A stretch of DNA of 64,000 nucleotides from CAYYUA01 sp964542585 (GTDB taxonomy: Bacteria > Bacteroidota > Bacteroidia > CAILMK01 > CAYYUA01). This document shows, piece after piece, positions 17,024-25,927 of this stretch. The notes under the pieces are model-generated. The model did not search any database, was not told the origin of the DNA, and worked only from the letters and a program-made list of their open reading frames with translations. The stretch covers positions 62,001-126,000 of the forward strand of contig CAZIUI010000002.1 of NCBI GenBank assembly GCA_964542585.1, written 5' to 3'. Both the position numbers and the translations under genes were made by a program. The number at the start of each line of letters is the position of its first letter. Positions within the stretch are counted from its first letter, which is position 1.

Positions 17024-19705
17024 ATGTTACAGAGATTAGGATATCTAACAATAATAACTGCATTGGTTTGTGTAAGCTTTACAAGCTACGCAACGCACAA
17101 TAGAGCAGGTGAAATTACTTTTAAGCATATTCAAGGATTTACTTACGAAGTTAAAGTGATCACTTATACCGACCCTCAAAGCCCACCGGATCGAGAAGAA
17201 CTTACCGTTTTCTGGGATGATGGTACATCCTCTTCTCTACCAAGAGTTCGTATTGACGGGAACATCGGTAAAGAAAATCAACATCCGGTGGATCGAAATA
17301 TTTACATTGGAGAACATACCTTTCCTGGCCCCGATGATTACGTTATAAGGATGAGAGACCGTAACCGGGTTGCTGATATTGTAAACATGACCAATTCTGT
17401 TAACACCGCGTTTTATGTTGAATCAAAACTCAAAATATTTCCTGGCGGAAGGGGAGAAAACAGCTCACCAGAGCTTCTACAACCTCCCATTGACTACGCC
17501 CAAACCGGAGAAGTTTTTGTCCACTATCCCAATGCTTACGACACCAATGGGGATAGCTTGGCCTATTCTTTTGTAACGCCAAAAAGGTCAAAAGGTGATC
17601 CTGTAAACGGCTATTACCTTCCTTATGCTGAAAATAACTTTTCTATTGACAACCTAACCGGTAGGGTAGAATGGGATCACCCTGACTCCACAGGTATTTA
17701 CAATATTGCTATCAAAGTGGAAGAGTTCCGGCAAGGGCGTAAAATTGGCGAAGTGATCCGTGACATGCAGATTATTGTAACTGAAGGCCGTAACAAACGG
17801 CCCAATCTTAGCAAGTTTAAGGACACATGCGTTAAAGCAGGGCAACAGATAAAACTAGACGTGCCGGTGGTTGCTTTTGACACCAATAAAAATCAGGCGC
17901 CCGGTCCAAAGCAGCAGGAAACCACGATTACAGCCACGGGCGGTCCTTTTCAGGTGGCCAACAATAGGGCTAAATTTTCTGAAGAAAGGGGAAGTTTTCA
18001 GGTAAACACCCGCTTTTCCTGGCAGGTCAGTTGCCAACATATAAGACGGTACCCTTATCAAGTCGTTTTCAAAGCCAAGGATAACCATCCTACCAATCCC
18101 CTTGCTGACCTCAAGCATCTTAGGATTAAGGTTATTGGTCCAGAACCCCGAAACCTGACGTCTGAACCCGAGCCCAAAGGCATAAAATTGGACTGGAATT
18201 TACCCAAATGTTCCAACGTAAAAGGCTACTATGTTTACCGAAAAGTAGACAGCTCCAAGTGGTCGCCAAGTCGTTGTCAAACTGGCATACCTGGGAAAAC
18301 AGGGTTTAGGCGAATAGATACGATTACTGATGCCAAGGAAACTTCCTTTTTTGATGACAAGGCACTCCCGGGCACCAGGTATTGTTACCGGGTGACGGGC
18401 ATATACATTAATCAAGACCGCTACAATTGGACGGAAGGTTATACTTCCAATGAAACATGTGCCCGGTTGAAAAAGGATGTTCCAGTAATCACCCACGTGG
18501 ATGTCAGAAAAACTGCAACAGATACGGGTTCCATATTTGTCGATTGGAGTAGGCCGATTGAATTAGACTCTGCAACTTATGAACCGCCCTATGCTTACAA
18601 ATTATACCGCTCAGTAGGGCAAAGTGGGGGAGATGGTGAACTGGTACAAAGTTTCAACAGCATACGTACGTTTAAGCGCTTGGTTAGTAGCAGCTCTGAC
18701 ACCTTTTATTTTGATGAATCATTGGATACCAAGTCTCAATCTTACTCTTACAACGTTAAGCTTTATGCTTCATCAGACTCTGGAAAAAGAGATGTTTTTG
18801 TGGGGTCATCCAGAAGCAATTCTTCCCCTTTCCTATCAATAGAGCCTGATCATAAAATGCTAAGGTTATCCTGGGAAGCCAATGTGCTTTGGAATAATAA
18901 CCGCTACATCATTTACCGCAAAAGTTTTAAGGCGGATAGCTTTAGCGTCTATGATACAGTTACTCAATCCCGTTATGCTGATACCAATCTTGTAAAGGAT
19001 TCCACCTATTCCTACTATGTAAAGACCATTGGCGCCTTCTCAGCTAAGGGTTTCCCAAAGCCTATCATTAACCATTCACAAGTTAATTCCAACGAACCCA
19101 TTGACACTATTGCGCCATGCCCTCCCGATTTAAATGGACAGGCCAATTGTGCCAACAGAACCAATTCCCTCAACTGGAATAAGCCCTTATGTGCTAAAGA
19201 TAGTAGTATTAAGAAATACAACGTGTACTTCCGTAATCATCTCGGTAAGACTTTTAGCCCGGTTTCCAGTTTAGGTTCTCCTGATTCTACATCGCTAATT
19301 GACGATCGAGAAGTTTTATCAAACGATATTGCAGGATGTTATGTGGTTACAGCACTGGATAAATATGGTAATGAGAGTGCTCCCAGCAACAGTGTATGCA
19401 TGGAAAACTGTCCCAAGTATAAATTACCCAATGTGTTTACTCCGGATGGGGATGGGACCAATGACTTTTTCCGGCCAAAGAAAGGTTGGCAATTTGTGGA
19501 TCAGGTTCGTTTTCAAGTCTTTAACAGATGGGGAGATCTGGTTTATGAAACCACTGACCCTAAGTTAATGTGGGATGGGAAAGATATGAACAACGGCAAT
19601 AAGTTACCAGCAGGAACTTATTTTTACGAAATAACCATTTTTGAAAACCGGTTAAAAAATGAAGCCAACAGGAGTAAGAGTGGGGTTATACAGTTAATTC
19701 GTTAA
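17024..19705 (+). CDS. Secreted modular protein with type B (gliding-associated) type IX sorting domain
   Basis: About 893 residues from the ATG at 17024. The open frame extends to a TTG at 16949, but the ATG gives a clean signal peptide (LGYLTIITALVCVSFTSYA). An N-terminal module (THNRAGEITF to RDMQIIV, about 24-250) resembles that of the 1291-residue protein at 46435-50310. Fibronectin-III-like segments follow, with repeated YxVYRK-type strands. The last ~90 residues (PNVFTPDGDGTNDFF, FNRWGDLVYE, WDGKDMNNG, LPAGTYFY) are the CHU_C/TIGR04131-type sorting domain read by the type IX system. It is probably surface-exposed or secreted; the ligand is unknown. Confidence 0.88.
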   Translation: MLQRLGYLTIITALVCVSFTSYATHNRAGEITFKHIQGFTYEVKVITYTDPQSPPDREELTVFWDDGTSSSLPRVRIDGNIGKENQHPVDRNIYIGEHTFPGPDDYVIRMRDRNRVADIVNMTNSVNTAFYVESKLKIFPGGRGENSSPELLQPPIDYAQTGEVFVHYPNAYDTNGDSLAYSFVTPKRSKGDPVNGYYLPYAENNFSIDNLTGRVEWDHPDSTGIYNIAIKVEEFRQGRKIGEVIRDMQIIVTEGRNKRPNLSKFKDTCVKAGQQIKLDVPVVAFDTNKNQAPGPKQQETTITATGGPFQVANNRAKFSEERGSFQVNTRFSWQVSCQHIRRYPYQVVFKAKDNHPTNPLADLKHLRIKVIGPEPRNLTSEPEPKGIKLDWNLPKCSNVKGYYVYRKVDSSKWSPSRCQTGIPGKTGFRRIDTITDAKETSFFDDKALPGTRYCYRVTGIYINQDRYNWTEGYTSNETCARLKKDVPVITHVDVRKTATDTGSIFVDWSRPIELDSATYEPPYAYKLYRSVGQSGGDGELVQSFNSIRTFKRLVSSSSDTFYFDESLDTKSQSYSYNVKLYASSDSGKRDVFVGSSRSNSSPFLSIEPDHKMLRLSWEANVLWNNNRYIIYRKSFKADSFSVYDTVTQSRYADTNLVKDSTYSYYVKTIGAFSAKGFPKPIINHSQVNSNEPIDTIAPCPPDLNGQANCANRTNSLNWNKPLCAKDSSIKKYNVYFRNHLGKTFSPVSSLGSPDSTSLIDDREVLSNDIAGCYVVTALDKYGNESAPSNSVCMENCPKYKLPNVFTPDGDGTNDFFRPKKGWQFVDQVRFQVFNRWGDLVYETTDPKLMWDGKDMNNGNKLPAGTYFYEITIFENRLKNEANRSKSGVIQLIR

Positions 19706-19717
19706 ATAATTTCGGGT

Positions 19718-20320
19718 ATGTTCAGTGGTATTGTAGAAGGAATGGCTGAGGTCCAAAAAATTGAAGAAAGCGGAAATAATAAGGTTTTTTGGTTAAAATC
19801 TCCTTTTAAGGAAGCCTTGCATATAGATCAAAGTCTATCCCATGATGGGGTCTGCCTGACCATTGAGGAAGTCAGCGATGATATTTATAGAGTTACAGCG
19901 GTTTTGGAGACTTTAAGGAAAACATGCCTTGGAAATCTTAAAGAAGGTAGTTTATTAAACCTAGAACGTAGCCTAACGCTGGGGAGTTTTGTAGATGGCC
20001 ATCTGGTTCAGGGCCATGTAGATAATATCGCCACTTGTAGGAAAAGATGGGAAGCTGATGGTAGTTGGTTTTTTCAATTCCAGTTTGACTCCTCATTCAG
20101 CAGCCTTCTTGTAGAAAAAGGTTCCATTACTATCAATGGTATCAGTTTAACCGCCTTTGATGTAGCAGAAAATCACTTTACAGTGGCTATTATTCCTTAC
20201 ACGTACGAGTATACCAATCTCAAGAAGGTAGAGCAAGGAACAATGGTCAACCTTGAATTTGATTTGATCGGGAAATATGTACAAAAACAATGGACCAGTT
20301 ATCAGATGTCCATTAGCTAG
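19718..20320 (+). CDS. ribE: Riboflavin synthase, alpha subunit
   Basis: Dismutates two 6,7-dimethyl-8-ribityllumazine molecules to riboflavin. The 200-residue protein is a tandem of two lumazine-binding barrels: MFSGIVEG at the start, SHDGVCLTIEEV near 46, GSFVDGHLVQGHVD (about 88-101) and the second-repeat counterpart SITINGISLTAFDV near 143. Length is typical. It starts 12 bp after the upstream cargo gene. Its stop TAG shares the tetranucleotide CTAG with the stop of obg on the other strand. No FMN riboswitch fits in the 12-bp gap. Confidence 0.96.
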   Translation: MFSGIVEGMAEVQKIEESGNNKVFWLKSPFKEALHIDQSLSHDGVCLTIEEVSDDIYRVTAVLETLRKTCLGNLKEGSLLNLERSLTLGSFVDGHLVQGHVDNIATCRKRWEADGSWFFQFQFDSSFSSLLVEKGSITINGISLTAFDVAENHFTVAIIPYTYEYTNLKKVEQGTMVNLEFDLIGKYVQKQWTSYQMSIS

Positions 20321-21339
20321 TAATCAACATCGTGAACGGAGGTTTGGCCCTTTTGAATCTGATCATAAAGCCTGTTTTTGAGGTTTGCGATACCCTCTTC
20401 AGTTACCGCTGATACAAATTCCATTTGTACATCTGAAGGTAAATCGGCTTCTATACCTCTCTTTAGCTCATCATCAAGGAGGTCAGCCTTCGATATAGCC
20501 AAGAAGCGCTTTTTGGATAGAAGAGCCTCATTGTAACCTTCAAGTTCCTTTAATAATGCTTGATAGGTATCCGCAACATTAAGTTCCTCAGCACTAATAA
20601 CAAAAAGTAAAATAGCATTCCGTTCAATGTGCCGGAGGAAGCGAACGCCTTGGCCCCTTCCCTCACTGGCTCCTTCTATAAGACCGGGCAGATCAGCTGC
20701 TACAAAAGAAGCATCCGCTCTCAAAAAAACAACCCCTAATTGGGGATTTGTAGTAGTAAAAGGATAGTCAGCTATAGCGGGCTTAGCTTCGGATATGGTA
20801 CTGAGTAATGTTGATTTTCCTGCATTGGGGTAACCAACGAGCCCAACATCAGCCAGCAGTTTCAATTCCAGGATTAACCAGTTTTCCGCTCCTTCCTCGC
20901 CCTCTTCTTTCCAATCAGGGGCCTGATCAGTTGAACTTTTAAAATGCTCGTTTCCACGGCCTCCCCTACCGCCTTTTGCTAGAAGCAAGGTTTCGCCTTG
21001 GTGTAACACCTCTCCTATTACCATGCCACTCTCTAGGTCTTTAGCTACTGTTCCCAGGGGCACATGAAGATAAAGTTCCGACCCCTGTGAGCCTGTCTTA
21101 TTGCTTTTACCCCCTTTTGCACCATCTTCCGCTATCGCATGCTTTTGGTAACGAAGATGAAGTAGGGTGTTTAATTGGGAATCTCCGACCAGAAGTACAT
21201 TACCTCCTCTACCGCCATCACCCCCATCGGGCCCACCTTTAGGCACAAATTTCTCGCGGTGAAAGTGGGATAAACCATCGCCACCTTTCCCAGCGCGGCA
21301 ACAAATTCGCACATGATCAATAAAACTGTGATCCAACAT
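20317..21339 (-). CDS. obg: Obg/CgtA GTPase
   Basis: Essential ribosome-assembly and stress-linked GTPase; family members bind ppGpp. The 340-residue protein has the glycine-rich Obg fold (about 1-158; GGPDGGDGGRGGN, GGKSNKTGSQG, GGRGGRGN) followed by the G domain: P-loop GYPNAGKST near 166, switch region DYPFTTTNPQLG, DLPGLIEGASEG (G3), SKAD (G4) and SAVTEEG (G5). It ends right after the G domain, without the C-terminal OCT domain found in some Gram-positive proteins. It follows hpt and adk in an operon. Confidence 0.96.
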   Translation of the reverse strand: MLDHSFIDHVRICCRAGKGGDGLSHFHREKFVPKGGPDGGDGGRGGNVLLVGDSQLNTLLHLRYQKHAIAEDGAKGGKSNKTGSQGSELYLHVPLGTVAKDLESGMVIGEVLHQGETLLLAKGGRGGRGNEHFKSSTDQAPDWKEEGEEGAENWLILELKLLADVGLVGYPNAGKSTLLSTISEAKPAIADYPFTTTNPQLGVVFLRADASFVAADLPGLIEGASEGRGQGVRFLRHIERNAILLFVISAEELNVADTYQALLKELEGYNEALLSKKRFLAISKADLLDDELKRGIEADLPSDVQMEFVSAVTEEGIANLKNRLYDQIQKGQTSVHDVDY

Positions 21340-21375
21340 GCCGCCTACCCTAGTTTATAAATTGGCCTTAATCGG

Positions 21376-21951
21376 CTACTGAAACAGCCTGACAACCCGG
21401 CTAATGCGCTCAAAAATTTCATCTACACTCCCAACACCTTCTACCGGATAATACTTTCCCTGTTTATCATAATAGTTAGCAAGGGTTGCAGTCTTATCTT
21501 CATATTCTTGAATACGGTTTCGGATGACATTCTCATCGCTGTCGTCACTACGGCCAGAGGATTTTCCCCTTTCCAATAAGCGTTTAACCAATTCTTCCTC
21601 CGGTACTTGTAGGGCTACCATGGCATCGATCTCCGTATTCTCTTGCTGGGCAAGCTTATCCAGGGATTCCGCCTGCGCTTCTGTTCTTGGGAATCCATCA
21701 AAAATAAAACCACTAGCGTTATTAATGGTTTTTAAACGCTGTTCGATCATGCCTATCACAACCTCATCAGGCACCAATTTACCTTCGTCTATGAGTTCCT
21801 TAGCCCTCCGGCCTAGCTCGCTGCCATTTGCAATCTCCTGACGTAACATGTCGCCAGTAGCGAGGTGTACAAGGTTGAAGGCATCAATCATCTTTTCCGA
21901 TTGGGTTCCTTTACCTGCCCCGGGAGGTCCAAATAGAACAATATTGATCAT
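21376..21951 (-). CDS. adk: Adenylate kinase
   Basis: Interconverts 2 ADP with ATP and AMP. The 191-residue protein is the short form, without the zinc-binding LID insert. P-loop GPPGAGKGTQ (8-17), AMP-binding region HLATGDMLR (about 30-38), GFIFDGFPRTEAQA (about 81-94) and the LID arginines in RGKSSGRSDD are all present. It starts 3 bp after the hpt stop and ends 36 bp before obg. Confidence 0.97.
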   Translation of the reverse strand: MINIVLFGPPGAGKGTQSEKMIDAFNLVHLATGDMLRQEIANGSELGRRAKELIDEGKLVPDEVVIGMIEQRLKTINNASGFIFDGFPRTEAQAESLDKLAQQENTEIDAMVALQVPEEELVKRLLERGKSSGRSDDSDENVIRNRIQEYEDKTATLANYYDKQGKYYPVEGVGSVDEIFERISRVVRLFQ

Positions 21952-21954
21952 AGT

Positions 21955-22494
21955 TTACCTTTTAAGTTTATAAATGCCATTCAGATTACGACCTTGTTGG
22001 TCATAATCCAGGCCATAGCCTACCACAAACTCATTTGGCAGTTCAAAGCCTAAATAAGGAACTTTCATGGATATTTGCAAAGCATCGGGCTTCATTGTCA
22101 TTGAAGCTATTCGAATGCTTGCCGGTTGTGAACGCTGAAATTGTTCAATTAAAGTCTGTAAAGTAAGTCCAGTGTCAACTATATCTTCCAGTATAATCAC
22201 ATGTCGGCCATTTAAGTTGGTACTTAATCCCATAGTTTCCTGAACATTCCCTGTTGAAGTCATCTTTTCATAGGAACTCACTTTAATAAAATCCACTTCA
22301 CAATCCCCTTCAAAATGCTTGAGGAGCTCGGTACTAAAGAAAACAGCACCCTTTAAAACCGAAACAAACAGCGGATTTAATTGGGCATAATCCTTATTAA
22401 TGGCCTCTCCCACTATTTTTACCCGGGCATTAAGCTGATCGGCCGAGATATAGGGTTCAAACCACGCATCGTGAATTTTAACGGCTTCAGACAT
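21955..22494 (-). CDS. hpt: Hypoxanthine phosphoribosyltransferase
   Basis: Salvages hypoxanthine/guanine with PRPP. From the ATG at 22494 the protein has 179 residues, the normal length; an upstream in-frame GTG at 22527 would add 11 unlike residues. Motifs: FVSVLKGAVFF near 42, EVDFIKVSSY near 66, the PRPP loop VIILEDIVDTGLTL (about 92-105) and the C-terminal YGLDYDQQGRNL. It heads hpt-adk-obg, which combines purine salvage, adenylate balance and an Obg GTPase. Hpt enzymes are inhibited by ppGpp in several bacteria. Confidence 0.94.
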   Translation of the reverse strand: MSEAVKIHDAWFEPYISADQLNARVKIVGEAINKDYAQLNPLFVSVLKGAVFFSTELLKHFEGDCEVDFIKVSSYEKMTSTGNVQETMGLSTNLNGRHVIILEDIVDTGLTLQTLIEQFQRSQPASIRIASMTMKPDALQISMKVPYLGFELPNEFVVGYGLDYDQQGRNLNGIYKLKR

Positions 22495-22578
22495 ACGGTA
22501 TATTATTGGGACTGGATCCCCTACCACGAATAAAAAGGTGAATTAGCAACTAAATTAAATGCAAAATTTTTACCCGTT

Positions 22579-23874
22579 CTATAACGAGTTCATGATATCT
22601 TCAATTTGTTCGGGTATCATTGGAATGTGTTCCATAAGGTCATAAGGACCATTATTCGTAACCATAACGTCATTCTCAAGCCTAACCCCTATGCCTTCAT
22701 CAGGAAGATAAATGCCTGGCTCACAGGTTAGTACCATACCAGGCTCCAAAGGTCGCTCACGATCAGGAACATCGTGAACATCAAGCCCTAAATGGTGGGA
22801 AACACCATGGGGAAAGTATTTTTTAATAGCCGCCTTTTTGTCGTCTTCTTTATTTAGCTGGTCTTCACCCGAAAGCACTTCTAACTTTATGAGTTCCTCT
22901 CCTATCAGGTCGGTAACTGCTTCCTGGATATCCCGGATCTTAGCACCGGGTACCAGGTATTCCTTGGCCTGCCTGAAAACCTGTTGCACGCTATCGTATA
23001 CAGCTCTCTGCCGTTGAGTGAAGCGACCGTTTACCGGAATAACCCGAGACATATCAGCTGCATAATGAGCATAACTTGCCCCAAAATCAAACAAAATCGT
23101 ATCTCCATCCCTACACACATCATCGTTGGTGATGTAATGGAGTACACAGGCATTGCCACCAGATGCCACAATAGGGTCATAAGAATGGCCTTGCGCACCA
23201 TTTCGAATGAATTCATGCGTTATTTCGGCCTCAATTTCATATTCTTTAACCCCCGGCTTAACAAAATTCAACACCCGCTCAAAAGCACTTTTAGTGATAT
23301 CTGCAGCCAGCTGCATGTAAGCAATTTCCTCATCTTGCTTTACAGCTCTTAGATCTTTCATGATGGGGTTAGCCCTTTCCAACTCCTGAGCAGGATATCG
23401 GTGTTGAATGTCTCGCGCGAACCGTAGGTCTTTATAGGGGACCTCCGAGCTGAAACGATCGTGCTCATTCAGATTGACGTAACAGGCTGACGCACGATTC
23501 ATCAGGGCCGGGAAAATCTTATCAAAATCTTCCAGCCAGTAAACACTCGATATGCCGGTAAGCTTCGTTGCTTGCGGTTTTGTGAGCTTAGCACCTTCCC
23601 ATACAGCTATTTCAGGACTTGTTTTCCGAAGGAATAATAGCGCCCGCATCTCTGGCTGCGGATGTTGGGGATAAAGCACAAGGATGCTTTCCTCCTGGTC
23701 AATTCCTGTTAAATAATAAAGATCAGAGTTTTGCCACAGTTGAAACTCCTGGTCAGCTGACTTCGGCATTTTGTCATTGGAATGAAAGACAGCTAGCGCA
23801 TTCGGTTTAAGTTGTTGACAAAAATTTTCACGGTTTTGCTGGAAAAAGTGAACAGGTAAAGGGTTGTAACGCAT
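22579..23874 (-). CDS. pepP: Xaa-Pro aminopeptidase (aminopeptidase P, M24B)
   Basis: Dimetal peptidase that removes N-terminal residues preceding proline. The 431-residue protein has an N-terminal creatinase-like domain (about 1-165) and a pita-bread catalytic domain. Metal ligands are visible as Asp in ILFDFGASY and Asp in AADMSRVIP (about 255-270), His in PHGVSHHLGLDVHDV, Glu in TCEPGIY and Glu in VRLENDVMV near the C-terminus. Cytoplasmic, no signal peptide. It lies 85 bp upstream of the chosen hpt start. Confidence 0.94.
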   Translation of the reverse strand: MRYNPLPVHFFQQNRENFCQQLKPNALAVFHSNDKMPKSADQEFQLWQNSDLYYLTGIDQEESILVLYPQHPQPEMRALLFLRKTSPEIAVWEGAKLTKPQATKLTGISSVYWLEDFDKIFPALMNRASACYVNLNEHDRFSSEVPYKDLRFARDIQHRYPAQELERANPIMKDLRAVKQDEEIAYMQLAADITKSAFERVLNFVKPGVKEYEIEAEITHEFIRNGAQGHSYDPIVASGGNACVLHYITNDDVCRDGDTILFDFGASYAHYAADMSRVIPVNGRFTQRQRAVYDSVQQVFRQAKEYLVPGAKIRDIQEAVTDLIGEELIKLEVLSGEDQLNKEDDKKAAIKKYFPHGVSHHLGLDVHDVPDRERPLEPGMVLTCEPGIYLPDEGIGVRLENDVMVTNNGPYDLMEHIPMIPEQIEDIMNSL

Positions 23875-23923
23875 ATATTATTAAAGGCTTGGAAACCATT
23901 CTGGCTTTCTAAAAAGTAGGGAT

Positions 23924-25318
23924 TTACTTGTTAACCATTTCGTAGGGTTGCACCCACGCATCAAATTGCTCTTCGGTAAGCATATTTAATTCCAGAGCTG
24001 CCGTTTTTAAGGTCTTGCCTTCGGCATAAGCTTTTTTGGCAATTTTGGCTGCATTATCGTAGCCAATATGGGTGTTTAATGCCGTTACCAGCATTAAAGA
24101 ATTACCTAAGTGCATTTGAATCCGCTCATGATTAGGCTGAATTCCACGAGCACAGCGCTCTTCAAATGAACGGCAGGCATCTCCTATGAGCCGGGCCGAG
24201 TTAATCACGTTAAAAGCCATCATGGGCTTAAAAACGTTCAGCTCGAATTGTCCACTCATACCACCCGCACTTACGGCCGCGTCATTCCCTATTACCTGCC
24301 CCGCAACCATGGTAAGGGCTTCAGCCTGTGTAGGATTCACCTTACCAGGCATGATGGAAGAGCCGGGCTCATTAGAAGGAATCAGGATTTCTCCAATCCC
24401 ACAGCGTGGGCCCGAGGATAAGATCCGGATATCATTCCCGATTTTCATTAAGCTATTAGCCACACGCTTGAAGGCGCCCGAGAGGGATACCATGGCATCA
24501 TGGGCTGCCAAAGATTCGAATTTATTAGGAGCTGTTTTAATAGGCAGGCCTGTAAACTGGGCAATCTTATCAGCCACCTTTTCATCGTAACCTTCTGGGG
24601 TATTCAATCCTGTTCCTACAGCAGTACCTCCGAGGGCGATCTTAGCTGTACCTTCCAAAGCTTCTTGAATTGCTGAAATTCCATTATCAATCTGGGCCAC
24701 ATAACCAGAAAATTCCTGACCAAGGGTCAAGGGCGTAGCATCCATGAAGTGCGTACGGCCAATTTTAACCACATCATCAAAAGCTTCTGCTTTAGCCTTA
24801 AGCTGATCTCTCAGCTGCCTGAGCCCCTGTAATGTGTTATGATGTGTTAGCTGGTAGGCCGCTATGTGCATAGCGGTGGGGAAGGTGTCATTGGATGACT
24901 GGGATTTGTTGACATCATCGTTGGGATGCAGGGTTTTCTCATCATCTTCAAGGCTACCGCCATCCATTACGTGTCCTCTATTGGCTATAACCTCATTCAC
25001 ATTCATGTTGGACTGCGTACCGGAGCCGGTCTGCCATACAACCAAAGGGAACTCGGCTCGCAGGGACCCGTCCAGGATTTCGTCACAGACCCTGCTAATG
25101 AGCCCTGCTTTCTTTTCAGATAGTAGCCCTGCTTCCGAATTAACCTGGGCTGCTGCCTTTTTCAGGTAAGCAAAACCATCAATAATGGCTTCCGGCATTT
25201 GATCCCCTGTTGAACCAATAGGAAAATTCTGATAGGACCGCTGGGTTTGGGCACCCCAGTAACGCTCAGCCGGTACAGAAACCTGTCCTAGACTATCGCT
25301 TTCAGCGCGGTATTCCAT
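23924..25318 (-). CDS. fumC: Class II fumarate hydratase
   Basis: Reversible hydration of fumarate to malate in the TCA cycle. The 464-residue protein has the superfamily signature GSSIMPGKVNPTQAE near 318-332, the substrate segments SGTQSNMNVNEVIANR (about 98-113) and NKSQSSNDTFPTAMH (about 137-151), and KIGRTHFMDATPLTLGQEF near 185. FumC and aspartase are close, but the length and the motif set favour fumarase. Standard oxygen-stable, iron-independent form. Confidence 0.94.
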   Translation of the reverse strand: MEYRAESDSLGQVSVPAERYWGAQTQRSYQNFPIGSTGDQMPEAIIDGFAYLKKAAAQVNSEAGLLSEKKAGLISRVCDEILDGSLRAEFPLVVWQTGSGTQSNMNVNEVIANRGHVMDGGSLEDDEKTLHPNDDVNKSQSSNDTFPTAMHIAAYQLTHHNTLQGLRQLRDQLKAKAEAFDDVVKIGRTHFMDATPLTLGQEFSGYVAQIDNGISAIQEALEGTAKIALGGTAVGTGLNTPEGYDEKVADKIAQFTGLPIKTAPNKFESLAAHDAMVSLSGAFKRVANSLMKIGNDIRILSSGPRCGIGEILIPSNEPGSSIMPGKVNPTQAEALTMVAGQVIGNDAAVSAGGMSGQFELNVFKPMMAFNVINSARLIGDACRSFEERCARGIQPNHERIQMHLGNSLMLVTALNTHIGYDNAAKIAKKAYAEGKTLKTAALELNMLTEEQFDAWVQPYEMVNK

Positions 25319-25354
25319 GGGATAATTTTAATGAGCTATGTATATGATTGTGAA

Positions 25355-25912
25355 CTATTGACTAGAGGTTGAAGGGGAACCTTGCTTAGATTGACGCCTT
25401 GTTTTGGGTTTCTTGTAAACAGGTACGGTCGAGCAAGGCTCTCCGTACATAATACTCTTGACGTAAGGTTGCAGCTTAGCTGTTAAGTAAAAAAATGCCC
25501 CATTTGTTATGGTGACATCCCCACACCCTTTAATAACGATCTTAGCGTCTTCATACGCTTCAGCCTTAATAAAATGATCAAGGTTGGCTTGAAAGCGTTG
25601 GTCAAGTGCCTCTTCATAGCTGCCAAAATAAACACTTTGAGCATATGGCTTTAGTTTAGAGGCTAAAGTCATAAATGCCCACACCGGAATAATAGCATCA
25701 TTAGAGCAATAGACTGTAACGATCTTATCTTGATACTGGGACCAATCATGATTTTTAATGGCGTCCTTAAAATCCTGTTCTCTTAAAATGAGTCCTTGAT
25801 ATAGCCAATCTTTGATATCAAGCACAACCAATTCGGTATTGGGGGCATAGTCGCCAAGATCGATTGTGATCAGACCACTTTTATCCACTTTATTTTCGAT
25901 CCCTGTAGTCAT
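25355..25912 (-). CDS. DUF2480 family protein
   Basis: Conserved Bacteroidota protein of unknown function, 185 residues, without a signal peptide. Family-typical blocks are NKVDKSGLITIDLGDY, LVVLDIKDWLYQGLILREQDF, NHDWSQYQDKIVTVYCSNDAIIPVWAFM and a late GCGDVTITNGAFFYLT. Single Cys residues lie in the CSND and KGCGD motifs and in the EPCS segment. The basic, Ser/Thr-rich tail looks unstructured. It lies between fumC and the PpiD-like gene, 15 bp downstream of the latter. No catalytic assignment is justified. Confidence 0.82.
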   Translation of the reverse strand: MTTGIENKVDKSGLITIDLGDYAPNTELVVLDIKDWLYQGLILREQDFKDAIKNHDWSQYQDKIVTVYCSNDAIIPVWAFMTLASKLKPYAQSVYFGSYEEALDQRFQANLDHFIKAEAYEDAKIVIKGCGDVTITNGAFFYLTAKLQPYVKSIMYGEPCSTVPVYKKPKTRRQSKQGSPSTSSQ

Positions 25913-25927
25913 AATTCCTCCTTGTTT

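Noticed and set aside
24186..24590. Plus-strand ORF of 134 codons inside fumC
   Set aside because: Antisense shadow of the fumarase reading frame.
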